A stretch of DNA of 64,000 nucleotides from Dicyema japonicum. Its lineage: Eukaryota; Dicyemida; Rhombozoa; Dicyemidae. The stretch is from the NCBI GenBank assembly GCA_011109175.1, contig RDEW01000025.1, positions 465,990 to 529,989 on the forward strand, given 5' to 3'. The notes beneath the pieces were generated by a model. It did no database searches. It saw only the letters and a program-made list of their open reading frames with translations, and had not been told where the DNA came from. Position numbers and translations under genes: made by a program. Below, one piece after another: positions 46,515-57,425 of the stretch; positions within the stretch are counted from its first letter, which is position 1, and each line of letters starts with the position of its first letter.

Positions 46515-49145
46515 TCAAAAATGATCCCCGCCGACATAATTGACGTTGTGTTTCCTCTCATGATTGCAACGGAGATCAACTGGAGAAACCACGTGAGTGC
46601 GTCGTGGCTTTTTAGTGTAGCCAGGCGTCCCAGTTTCTTTAGGAAACGAAGCGATTTTCCGCTTATTTTTCCTGTTGTTTCAAACTTTCAATTCACAATC
46701 CATTTAATGGTGTCTAACCACAAATTGATTTTAATATTAACATAAAAATCAAAAATTACACGTGGATTACCTCAAAAAATTACATCGCTTTTGGAGAGTC
46801 AACGACCGAATTTGTGTCCTACAAGTCAAACTAAATGAACTATGCCCGTCCAAGAGTCTACTAACCGTCATAAATGTCTATGCAACACACTGTGGACGAG
46901 TAATCAAGAACCCCAGTGAACTCGAGGAATTCTACTCAGAACTATCAAGCACATACTCTAACAATGCTTCCTCGTCTCTTGTCTTTGTTGCGGGAGATAT
47001 GAATGCAAAGGCCGGAATGCGAATGGGGCCCGAAGAATCCTCTATTGGAAGACACGGGCGCGGAAGGAGAAATGCATCTGGAGCCTCTCTGGTAAACTTC
47101 TTCGAGGCGAATAGCCTTTTCCTGTGCAATACGGCCTTTACGCACTCAGCTTGCCACAAGACGACGTGGCACGGACCAAGAGAAAAACAGCCCTTTTTTT
47201 GAAATCATCACGCCCTAAAATTGGATCACCACCCGAACGTGCCAAATATGGCACAGCATTGCAGAGAGCTACGACTAAAAGCGGCAAACACGTCAGACGA
47301 GAGTAAAAAAAGAGCTTAATATCCAACAAAGGGAACTAAAGTGGAAAATCAAAAAGATGAACAGAAAACATTCACGGGAAATTATTACATCCCTATTAAA
47401 AGATGTGGAATGTCTAAAAGACAATTCAAGGATGTATGCGGCTTTGCGGCTGCTGCGGACAAAGAAAGGACAAAACATCCTTCACATCAAAGACAAAGAT
47501 GGAAAATTCGTGGGTAACCCGAAAGAAAAAGCAGAATTGATTGCACGACACTTCGAAACACTGTTGAATAAAGAAAATAATGACTTTCCCCCTTTCCAAG
47601 GAAAAGCAAAGGCGCTAAAAATCCCAATCACAGTGGAAGAGGTGGAATTAGCGATAAATAAACTGAAGAACAACAAGAGTGCTGGCCGGACAACATAAGC
47701 CCTGAGCTCCTAAAATATGGGCCAAAAAAACTTAGCGACACAATTGCAAAAACCCTAAATGCCGTCTTTGAAACTAATACCGATCTAGGACTTGGAAATG
47801 GATTATTAATACCCATACAAAAACCGAACAAATCAAAAGGACCAGTAGAAAATCTCCGCCCGATAATACTTCTGAATTCGATACGCAAGGTGCTGGCAAA
47901 CATTGCACTAAGCCGGATAAAGGGTATGGCGAATCTATACCTACCAGCAAGTCAAAGTGGGTTCCGAGAAGGGAGGTCTACGGCAGACATTGTATGGAGC
48001 CACAGATGGCGCTGCGCAACGCACCAAAGATTCAAGAGCGCAACAACCGTGTTGGGAATAGATCTCTCCAGAGCTTTCGACTCAATAAACAGACAGAAAC
48101 TGATGAATGTGCTTGAGCAAATATTGGATGAATCGTCGGTTAGGATAATCAGACTACTACTTGCGAACACAAGACTATCTGTGAGGACAGAAGGAGCAAC
48201 TTCCCGCAGTTTCAAAACAACGATTGGGACACCCCAGGGTGATTCCCTCTCCCCTTTACTATTCACCATATACCTTGAATCTGCACTCCGCGACCTCCGT
48301 AAATGCTATATAGGAGACATAGAAGAGACATCTTATGCGGATGATGTGGATTTTGTATCACGGGATGTGACCGCACTCCAACACCTGCTAGAAAATGCAC
48401 CTGCGGAGCTTGAGAAATGGTTTCTCAGCGTAAATGTTAACAAAACTGAAATTACGGAAATCAAAAGAGAAGACGATATTACTCATGAAAGATGGAGACG
48501 TACTAATAAGCTCGGCTCTCTACTAGGAGACGCTGAAGATGTACTAAGGAGGAAAACACTGGCAAATGCGGCAATGGCTAAACTGAAGAAAGGATGGCTA
48601 AGGGCCAAAGGACTTGGAATTGACATCAGATGCAGGCTTTACAACGCGTTTGTGAAACCGATCCTACTGTATAACGCTGGGACATGGGGAAGTTCCTTCA
48701 ACGAACTATTGAAACTGGATTCGTTCCATAGAAGGCAACTAAGAAGCTTACTCGGAATGGAGTGGCCACGTAGAATATCAACCACTGGTATCTACAACAA
48801 GTGTATGTGTTCTTACATCAGCAAGGATGTGATAGATGCCCGGTGGAGGCTATTTGGGCATGTACTAAAAATGAACCCGGACGCACCCGCTAACAAAGCG
48901 ATGGAAGATTACTTTGACAGATGCGAAAAACCCTTCCGCGGACGACCTAGATCGACACTTCCGACAGCCCTAAACAAAGACTTAAATCGTGTGAGAAAAA
49001 ATTTAAAGACGGGAGACGACCTGGACGAATTGAGATCACTCGCATTGGACAGAGGAAGATGGAAAAGACTAACTATAAATATTGTTTCTTTGAGTGTTGC
49101 ATAATCATTATGGCTTTCGTGAAAGTGCTTTAATATAATAAATCA
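46515..49145 (+). mobile_element. LINE family A, copy A3, with an intact 404-codon RT frame
   Basis: The 5' block IPADIIDVVFPLMIATEINW matches copy A1. The endonuclease N-terminus is missing. The remainder has FWRVNDRICVLQVKLNEL, VFVAGDMNAKAG (catalytic GDMNA) and HSACHKTTWHG, then a deletion. The RT frame 47890-49104 is open throughout: LGIDLSRAFDSINR (motif A), IGTPQGDSLSPLLFTIYLES (B), TSYADDVDFVSRD (C), the thumb NKTEITEIK, and a C-terminal domain with ARWRLFGHVLKM and FRGRPRSTLPTALNKDLNR. The 3' end is TATGGCTTTCGTGAAAGTGC then TTTAATATAATAA. The intact RT suggests recent activity, but the broken endonuclease means this copy cannot move alone. Confidence 0.88.
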
Positions 49146-49259
49146 AAATAACGACCTCTTCTATTCAAGGACCGGCCCTTTGCGGTCTCTAACTAGCTCT
49201 TCATGACATAAATATCATTTCGCATTATTCTGGGTATATGAATGGTTTTTGCCTAAAAA

Positions 49260-49775
49260 CTCGATTGTAGACAAAAGATTCCATTTACTTAACACCAGAA
49301 ACACCGAGAAAGAAGGTAATAGTAGGTGATCCCGGTTCCCCTTATCAACCTTGCAACTTTCATTCTGTGCTCATCTGGAGACCCTACCGTTTCCCGAAAG
49401 TGTATGCGCTTGTGCCTACACAGGAAGTGGATGGGGGACGGATGTCTTAGGAAGCATTGCTCATTTATTAAAAATCATAGTAATAATCAGGTTATTCCTA
49501 ACTCAATTAAGGTAATTTCATTTTTCAACTTGTGGTGTAAAGAAATATCTGATTTATTGGCTTGTTGTCTGTTAAGATTGAGGTTGTGTAGTCTTGGGAC
49601 CCAAGATGGTCCTCTTTTTAGATCGTTTAGGTTAATGATATAAAAATTGACTAATGAGCGTCGGTATTCAATGCTCCTGATGTCCAATTTTCGGACACCT
49701 TGTGAAAAACTAACAAGAAGGACAGCAATCTCTCCTAAATTTATTATGCCCTTCATGTCTGGGTATAACAGCATG
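49260..49775 (-). mobile_element. Composite: R2-like nuclease scrap joined to a LINE B tail
   Basis: On the minus strand the frame from 49774 ends ISLHHKLKNEITLIELGIT, which resembles KTEVTLIEVGIT of the nuclease at 31.8 kb. Farther down, SPDEHRMKVARLIRGTGIT and a stop resemble the LINE B coding end, followed by a GTTAAGTAAATGGAA tail. Two unrelated fragments appear to abut. Confidence 0.4.
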
Positions 49776-49859
49776 CGAGAGTAACTTTCTTCTGGAACTA
49801 TCTAACACAGATGAATCTTCAGTCAATACTTATACTATTCTAATGCGGCAGATCATACG

Positions 49860-50260
49860 CTGCATTAACGGATCGCACGCTAAACCAGTGGCATACGCGT
49901 CTCGGGAAGTTTAGACGTGTCACTTGGGACACGACGGTAGACAACGCCACGAGAATTTGGTTTTGCGTGGCTCATCGCTGTACCAGTGAAAGGAAGGTCG
50001 GGGCTAGAAGTCTTAACCTTCTCCCATGCCGAAGGGAAAGAGTGCAAGAAACAGAGCAATGAATAGAGTTATTGCAGAGAGGCTAGAAGCGGCAGGATTC
50101 CCTATCCAGTTGGAGCATCTCAGAGTAGCCTCAGGGGAAAAAAGGCCTGACGAGACGCTGGGATGTCACATTGTGACTAGCCTCTCTCCCTTCAACCTTA
50201 CTATGAAAGAACCCAGACGGCGAAGACTTATAACGAATGTCTTGGTGGATAGTACATAGT
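49860..50260 (+). mobile_element. Retroelement fragment, N-terminal half of a nuclease-like domain
   Basis: A frame from 50026 reads MPKGKSARNRAMNRVIAERL and EAAGFPIQLEHLRVASGEKR then PDE. The pattern (ARHNxLNxxI...L...GxPxxxEPxGL...GxRPDG) is known to me from the region after the RT in some invertebrate retroelements and looks like a PD-(D/E)XK-type domain. A fragment of the other half lies at 13206-13440. Tentative. Confidence 0.35.
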
Positions 50261-50394
50261 TTATCATAAAGACTAAGCAGATCAATGACACCGATGAAGC
50301 AAACAGGAGTTGGCTATTCAGTAGAATGGACTTGGTTGATAAAACAAGGAACAATAAAAAGGATAATCAAAAACCAGAAAATCAATGAAAAAAA

Positions 50395-52602
50395 TCAATC
50401 AACTTCCTCTAGTTGGGAAGGTTCCTCAACATCCTCTGCTACAGGTCCCGAAGCCTCTGCGGTAAATGCCTGAGTATCATCAGGATTAACATCTAGATAT
50501 AAAAGAAATAAATACCAAGGGCACAGCCTAAAATAGCCAATAGTGATTGTACAAGACCAGGTTTATTTTTCAAGGGCAACCCACACTGAATACAAGCAAT
50601 AGTTTGTATAAGATTCATTGACTTGGTAAGAGGTACCGAATTCGGGTTCTTCTTTTCCTCTTCCTTCATAGCAATAATAATTGGATGGAAAGGATTTATT
50701 TCCAATTTAATTTTGGCATTCATGTAGGACATTGTTGACGTATCCCTTAATGCCTGAGCATTCATAATCCTCTGCATGTTGGCGGACCATCCATACTGAT
50801 TGGTGGCAATACAACAGGGAGAATCTTTCAACTTATTGCTTAAATAAACGTCCTCGACTTCGGTTCCCAACACCTCCTTTATTTTAGAGCACAACGGATT
50901 AAAATCTTCTTTAAGAGCCTCGAATCTCTTCTCTTCTTCCTCATCAACCGGGAGTTTGAAATTGTCTTTACTTGGATCAACCAACTTATATCCCTCATAT
51001 TCCTTCAACTTCTGGAGAGCAATACTCATCATTGGATCGGTGGCATAAATGACCTCATATCCCTCGCTACAAGTTGTTCTATAGCAGAGTTAATAGCAAC
51101 AGATGCTTTGTCCTCTCCACAAATGTAATAGATCTCCTTCTGATTTGGCTTCAACCTTTTTATATACGAATCAAAATCTGTCAACTCATCCCCGGATTTG
51201 TTTGAACGCATCATCACCAATTTTGCTAATCTAGCCTGGTTTACTGAATCCTCGTGGATCCCAAGCTTTATAGCTCTGTGATACTCATTAGTGAACTTCA
51301 AATAAAGCTCAGGGTCCTCCTTCATCTCCATCAACATATCAATAATTTTCTTTGTAATATTTTTCCTCATAGCCTTTATCACGTCTGTGTTGTTCAAACC
51401 CTCCCTTGATAAATTGAGAGGCAAGTCTTCACTATCCACCAAACCCTTAAATTAGACCAAAAATCACTTTTACAAAACCCAAATAACCGGGGATAATATC
51501 AATACAATCATCCATAATAAAAACTTTCCTCACGTACATTTTTAACCCAGATTTACTCTTTTTTGTCTCAAACATGTCGAATGGTGCTCTCTTCGGGATA
51601 AATAGCAACACTGTGAATTCCAACTGACCTTCCATTGTGTAGTGTTTAACAGCCAAATGATCCTCCCAGTCATTTGAAATTGACTTATAAAACTCGGCAT
51701 ATTCTGTCTCTGTTATATCAGAAGGATTTCTTGTCCATAATGGCTTCACTTTGTTCAAAACTTCCTTATCAATATAGTTCTCCTTCACTTTTTTCTTTTT
51801 CTTTTTATCTACCACTTTTTATATCCTCATCAGCCAATTCTTCAATCTTTGTTCCTGCATCTTCCTCTTTCTCTCCCCCTTCATCCTCATCATCTGTCAT
51901 CTCGTACTCTCGTTCCTTACTTACTTCCAAATATATCGGATAGCTAATAAATCCAGAGTGCTTCTTAATTACATCTCGCAATTTCTTCTCTTTCACATAC
52001 TCCTCGCATCCAGGTTTAAGGTACATTATAATAGCAGTTCCTCTCTGCATTTCCTTGTATGGTTCACAGGGTGAAATGCTAAAGGTACCATCTCCCGCAC
52101 TCTCCCACATGTGCCAGTCATCGTCATTATTTTTGCTTAGCACCTGCACACGGTCAGCTATCAAGAACACTGAGTAGAAACCAACACCGAATTGACCAAT
52201 CATGTTGATGTCACATCCTTGCTACAGAAATATCATTATAAAGATTGTACCTGATTAGCCTCAAGGAAGGCTCTAGTACCAGTATGGGCAATGGTTCCAA
52301 GATTCTTTATCAGCTCAGCTTCCGTCATGCCGATTCCTGTGTCTGTTATCGTGAGTATATTCTCTGCAGCGTCCGGTATGATCTAAATTTGAAGATGTTA
52401 AGAATACATCGACTCGAAACTCAGAACCGGTTGAGAGTTTATCTGGGTCGGTCATAGACTCAAATCTGATCTTGTCGATAGCATCAGATGAATTAGATAT
52501 CAACTCCCTGATGGCCGTATCCTTGTTACTGTAGATTGAATTTGTGAAAAGATTAAGAAGGTTCTCTGCGGAGGCATCAAATCTATGCGTCGTTGTAGCC
52601 AT
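50395..52602 (-). CDS. HSP90: Cytosolic HSP90, five exons, two one-base frame breaks
   Basis: From the ATG at 52602 the minus strand reads [20 protein letters not shown] and [19 protein letters not shown] (ATP-binding GHKL fold), [28 protein letters not shown], the acidic-basic linker ([12 protein letters not shown] ... [13 protein letters not shown]), [20 protein letters not shown] and [11 protein letters not shown] (middle domain), [13 protein letters not shown], and a C-terminal domain ending QLEEVD, the co-chaperone TPR-docking tail of cytosolic HSP90. Introns: 52383-52407 (25 nt), 52222-52250 (29), 51446-51467 (22), 50493-50515 (23). The frame is broken by one extra base in the T5 run at 51816-51820 and one missing base in the C3 run at 51061-51063. 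The helix region before the tail is unusually diverged. HSP90 folds kinases and receptors in the cytosol. Confidence 0.95.
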
Positions 52603-52809
52603 TTTCGATCGCTTGCTCGCCGTAGAATCGCTTTTTATAATTGAAAACGTTTAGAAAATTCTAGTATTTCTACACCTTGTTTGCAAAGTTTAGGGTAGCC
52701 AATTGTTAAATAAGTTATATTTCTAACTAATAATATTTTATAATTTTATTTATTTATAATTTCCATCTGAGTCGTTCATTTAAATTTTATTTATGAGATT
52801 TATATTAAA

Positions 52810-52990
52810 GTGTATCCAGTTTCAACTTCTACAGAAACACAGTCCATCCGGAATCAGCATAAAAGGAGAAAGACGTCCATAGTTGCAGTCGTGGAAACCC
52901 CTCGAAAGAATTGGGGAAGAGCAAATGATATTTTTTTCGTGCCAGCCAGCACTGGGCGCCACCTAGACAGGTGGATCACATGATATTAAA
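52810..52990 (+). repeat. Repeat family C copy upstream of HSP90
   Basis: Contains AGTGTATCCAGTTTCAACTT, CAGAAACACAGTCC, GAAAGACGTCCATAG, CAAATGATATTTTTTTCGTG and GGCGCCACCTAGACAGGTGG then ATCACATGA, collinear with the minus strand at 17880-17630. It lies about 200 bp 5' of the HSP90 start. Confidence 0.6.
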
Positions 52991-53539
52991 GAACTTTAAC
53001 GAGAACCATTGCATGTGCGGCTAAGAAACAATTTTGATGTTAACTCTCCGTTTTAAATGGACAGAGTTCCAGATTATAACCTGGGTATCTGGCAACCAGT
53101 TATAGTCATAAACCTTATCTGACAATCTACAACATTACGAAGGAATTCAATAGACTCTCTGAGCACATAGAATATAGTGATATACAAAAAGAGCACTAGT
53201 GAGTTTTTTTCAAAAATTTTGGACACTGTTTATACATTCTCAACACGTCAATAGTGAAGGCTGTGGATACTAAAGGATGTTTGACCACGGTTTGCCTTAC
53301 ATACTCACATCTTTCGACAATATGTCATCTTGGACTTTTTTATTGCAAAATGTGGCGTTGAAAAGGAACTTTATTTTATTTTTATTTATTTTCCTCGGAC
53401 AGTCAATAGTAATTTTTAATGAGTATCGTGAAATTTGGCTGAAAAGAAATGTCTCACTTCTCATTATTCAACATTGCAATGAGTGAATTGCCATCCCCAG
53501 AAAACCACCTGCAGAAATCTGATGGCGTCATAATTGATG

Positions 53540-53960
53540 ACGTCACTTAAAACCCTTTGGTCTCTGAAACAGTTGAAGACGTACATGGACAATATTGAAG
53601 AATGGTGTAATGGAAACTTTCTGTCGCACATGAGAAGTCTGGTCTGGTAAGGGTAACTGGAAGTAGGAAGCTGGATAACCTAACGAACTCGTTACAAGAC
53701 ACACTTTGAAGAAGACTTTGAAATAATATAGCTTCCTTACTGACGAGGGAGGTAATTGTATGAAACATGCTAAAATAGCATCGAAAATCTTATTCGAGGT
53801 TTTAAAACCGCATAAAAGTATCTGAGACTGATCACAAGATTTCTCTAATTGATTTCTGGGTGAGACTTTCTTGGTAGAAGTCGATTGCAAGCCAACCGTT
53901 TCGTATTATTAGCTAGGCCTTCAAAGAGTCCAGGTCATCTTCGGATCTGAACTCTTTTTA
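53540..53960 (-). mobile_element. LINE remnants including a family A-like 3' end
   Basis: Near 53960 the minus strand reads RSEDDLDSLKA and a stop, comparable to TGDDLDELRSLA of LINE A, with CTAATAATACG after it. The frame at 53543-53890 is RT-connection-like but weak. Confidence 0.35.
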
Positions 53961-54060
53961 AGAGGTTCATTACTGATTCATGAGACACTTCTAAAAACGA
54001 AGTGAACGTTTTCATAGTCTTGGTCTCATTTCCTGATTAATTGTCATAACTTGAAATGAA

Positions 54061-54175
54061 AAATCCAAAGACCACGGTAACACCAAACTTACTACTCAGT
54101 GATCCCGGCACACTACAACAGAGACCTCAACTTGGCCAGATGTTCTCCCTCGAGCCACGCAAGCGCGTATAGGCC
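54061..54175 (-). mobile_element. LINE family B 3' tail
   Basis: Plus-strand text ACCACGGTAACACCAAACTT then AGTGATCCCGGCAC and CCAGATGTTCTCCCTCG matches the family B end at 21660-21740. Confidence 0.55.
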
Positions 54176-54354
54176 GTGCAACTGGATGCTCGTAGTCTCA
54201 TTTAATCAATTGATTGAAGAATTTGGCACGTGTCTTAATTCTATCTCGCAAAAACATCTTTATCGCTTTATGTATCCCTTTTTTCGTTTTTTCCATTAGA
54301 AATATTGGCTCCCTGAAGTTTCTTGTTCGAATATAATTTTGTCACTTCGAAAAG

Positions 54355-54640
54355 AAAGATTACCAAGCTAATTAAGTGAGCCCAGTTCCTAGAGTAGCAC
54401 GTCGATATATCAATTCCTAAGCCAATTTCCGTTCATAGCAAGAATGTAAAGTCAACACAATATCATCTGCATCGGAGAGTAGAGCATCATTATCAGATTT
54501 AAGAATCTCGAGATCTGCCAGAAAGAGGTTAAACAGAGCAGGTATGTAGGAGATCCTTGAGGGACTCCGTTGGGGAGGAGAAGTGAGATTAATTTAAGAT
54601 CTCCGAGCAAACACGTCCCCTTTCTTCCACTTAGGAAGTT
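54355..54640 (-). mobile_element. LINE family B RT palm fragment with 3' tail scrap
   Basis: The minus strand reads LPNGVPQGSPT (motif B), LFNLFLADLEILKS and DADDIVLTLHS (catalytic box, DADD for YADD), with one or two frame changes. A 3' tail scrap (ACCAAGCTAATTAAGTGAGC in plus-strand text) lies at 54361. Confidence 0.6.
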
Positions 54641-55599
54641 GGTGATCTAAAGTTTGAGCTTCCCTGGGATCTCAGATTGAAAGATTTTTCTCGATAGAAT
54701 CTTCCTCGAGACTGGTTTTGTGTATGTCAGTCGAGCAGAGAATGTAAATATGTTCAGAAGTAGATATCTATGGCGTACCCCTCATGGGAACCTCAAAGAT
54801 TGACACAATTGAATGGCGTAGTTGTAAACTATAGCTAAAGAAGCGTTAGATATACAACAAAAATCTACTTGGTTCGACCAGGGTCAAAGTCTGGAATAAA
54901 ACCAGGAGTAAAGGGACTCAGGTAAGCTTTGTCTTCCTTGGAAATAATCAAAATATCCCAGTGTCATTCTGGCGTGGATGCTTCAAGGATTATGTCACCC
55001 AAAACTGAATGTTTTTTGGACAGCTATTGAACTTCAAGGACAGTGGGCTATACCAATGGTGGAAGGTACACAATATAAACTCTCATATGTTCCTGAGAAT
55101 GGAGGAACTTCATCCCTATAATTGGAGATAAATATCTTGTCCGATCTCTGTTATTTTTATTTCTGCGGTTTTGTATCTTATAGGTACAAAATAAAGAAAA
55201 TTCTAGAAGAATTGCATATCAAGAGTGAAGTATTAATTTTATTTTATCGGGCCTAGATTGAACCTTTTTGTGGAAAACATTACATTGGAGAGCAGGAGAC
55301 TGAGCCCGGAAAGCCATATGGGCAGAGGGCTTAGTTGGAAAAGACGCTCTCAGAGCTACTCCAACAACCGGAATAAAACCTGTCTGATGATCAGAATAAC
55401 ATTGTTCTTACTTTGATTTTTTATCAAATAAAATATCAATAGTCATTATGGTTGTCATAACAACTAATATCAAATTTTTAAATTTATTTTAAATATTGAA
55501 AAGGTCACTTTATCTTGCGATTTCCCGGGGAAAGCAGATCGTATTGTAAACTTTAGGATGAAGGAACAGACATGAAAGAAGGATGATCTAAAATTAACT
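54641..55599. other. Stretch without a supported gene
   Basis: Only short frames occur. The first 120 bases may extend the LINE B fragment. Confidence 0.35.
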
Positions 55600-55830
55600 A
55601 TTGGAAAGAAAAGGTTTGACGAGCGACGCCGTCATCAGTGGATACTTACTGCGGAGCTGGATTGTCTAGAAAGGACCCACACACAAGAAAAAGAAAAAAA
55701 GGAGTGAAGCTCATTCCTTGGTTCTACGATTAGTTAAACATTAACTGTTCTTTACTTAAATAAAGTGTGTGTCCTGCCTATGCGGAGCTATAAATACTAT
55801 GGCTCTCGTGAAAAGGCTTTAAAAAATGGC
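55600..55830 (+). mobile_element. LINE family A 3' tail
   Basis: The end ATGCGGAGCTATAAATACTA then TGGCTCTCGTGAAAAGGCTT and TAAAAAA nearly matches copy A2 (45995-46040). The preceding part reads ILTAELDCLERTH in one frame and shares blocks with 8840-9010. Confidence 0.6.
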
Positions 55831-56089
55831 TGTTCCAAAAGATTTTTATGGTTGTCTGGTCAGAATTTTAATTTTTCATATTTTGACGAGTCGGTAGTTA
55901 ATCGGAATTTTGAGGTGGTAGGTTAATTCACGGTGGCCCGAATAATCCTGGAGAAATTTAATGTGGTGCACCTAAGTGGTTGCTATGGGTTACCAGTTAC
56001 TCATTAGCTTTTGTAGTCCAAAATCAAGCTAAAGTCGACAAATGATAAAAGCCAAATGGTTTTTACTAGTCAACTGAAATTGGTCAAAT

Positions 56090-56790
56090 AACTTTGCATT
56101 CATTGCACTTTTCACATATGCACGTGACATTTTACAAGACTATGTAAGTTCACTGTCGAAATTGATGTTTGAGGACTCACGGAAATGTTAGACTAAGCAT
56201 TTCAAGGAGACACTATCTACACATGATACTAATTTTGTGTCTTCGTATGTTTGTCCACAGCCGTGGTCTTCAACCGTTAGACAATTTTGGGGACAACCAA
56301 TTGTCAAAACTATCGATTTTTAGGCATAAGGCAATTTTCCATATGTGACGTTGGATCTTTGGATTTTGAGCACCCTGTCTATGAAGAAGCGGATAAGTTC
56401 GTCAGATGATTGGTAAAAACCCCAAGAACTCACCTCATAACAGCGTGAAAGTAAAGATTGGAACTGGATGAACTCAGCCTCTTTATAGTCGGAAAGATGT
56501 TACTGGAGAACATGGAAAGAAGAAAGCTTTTTTTGCTAAAAATGGAAAATTTTTATAGGCTGTGGTTATATCGTAAAAATATGGAACACCGCCAAATGAT
56601 GATCTTCATGTCCTTGAGTCAATAACAGATTAATTTTTTATCAGGAAAAAGAAAAAAATCAGGCACCAGCTTCCAAGAAACAATCGGGATTACTGGGAAT
56701 GATAGCAATTCCAAGACTAACCAACTCCGCTCCCGAGGATCTCCTAGCCTTGAGGAGATTACGTTTCCAATCTTCATAGATTAATTATTC
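56090..56790 (+). CDS. Probable multi-exon gene, unresolved, immediately upstream of the MULE
   Basis: Long coding-like stretches follow each other: LFTYARDILQDYVSSLSKLM, SSYVCPQPWSSTVRQFWGQP, CDVGSLDFEHPVYEEADKFV, then FYRLWLYRKNMEHRQMMIFM and, across a candidate 27-nt intron (56616-56642), GTSFQETIGITGNDSNSKTN up to a stop at about 56780. Competing frames overlap (for example SRKDVTGEHGKKKAFFAKNG) and at least one homopolymer correction would be needed, so I could not settle the exon structure or recognise the protein. The MULE inserted about 140 bp downstream. Confidence 0.35.
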
Positions 56791-56923
56791 CTTGTCAAAT
56801 ATTAACTCACCCCTCCCCCATTGAAAACCTTTGGTTGCCAGCAAAGGAGGTGGTTAAGAAACATGCATGTCAGTAACCGCCTACACCGAAACAAACACCT
56901 AGACATTCTTGGTAGACAAAACT

Positions 56924-57222
56924 GGTTGTAGGAAAAAAGTCAAGTGGAAAAAAAGTCAAGCGGAAAAAAAGTCAAGTCCGTAAGCGGAAAAAAAGTCAAG
57001 CGGAAAAAAAGTCAAGTTGTCTTTTTTTAGTTTATATCGCATTTTTGTGATACTACTAGCATCTTTTAATTTTTAAAAATTTTTTCAATACTTGACTTTT
57101 TTTCCGCTTGACTTTTTTTCCATTTTTGAAAATTTTTCCCTTATAAATTTTCGAAATTTAGCGCAAAACGGAAAAAAAGTCAAGTCCGTTAACGAAATTA
57201 CGGACTTGACTTTTTTTCCGCT
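56924..57222 (+). repeat. MULE left terminal inverted repeat
   Basis: Begins GGTTGTAGGAAAAAAGTCAA, with six As in the first unit against seven in the right arm. It carries forward and reversed copies of the 17-bp unit and a central AT-rich segment (57020-57090) identical to the right arm. It ends in a palindrome formed by AAGTCAAGTCCGTTAACG and its near complement. Confidence 0.9.
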
Positions 57223-57425
57223 TTGGTATAATCGCTTTGACTAAATCAATTTAAGAATTTCAAGGTAATAATAAAATTGACTTAACTTTTTTCGCTTTGG
57301 TTTAATCTTTTTGACTTGACTTTTTTCGCTTTGGTTTAATCTTTTTGACTTAATCAATACAGATTTTAAGGTTATAATTAGGCGTATTTTAAATATTATG
57401 CTTGCCGCAAAAAATAAGAGACAAA

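Noticed and set aside
50395-52602. HSP90 as a pseudogene
   Set aside because: All domains, the EEVD-type tail and four spliceable introns are intact; only two one-base homopolymer differences interrupt it.
56930-57240. CRISPR-like array of a 17-bp repeat
   Set aside because: Units alternate in orientation, spacers are absent or constant, and the same array occurs inverted at the other end of a transposon. It is a terminal inverted repeat.
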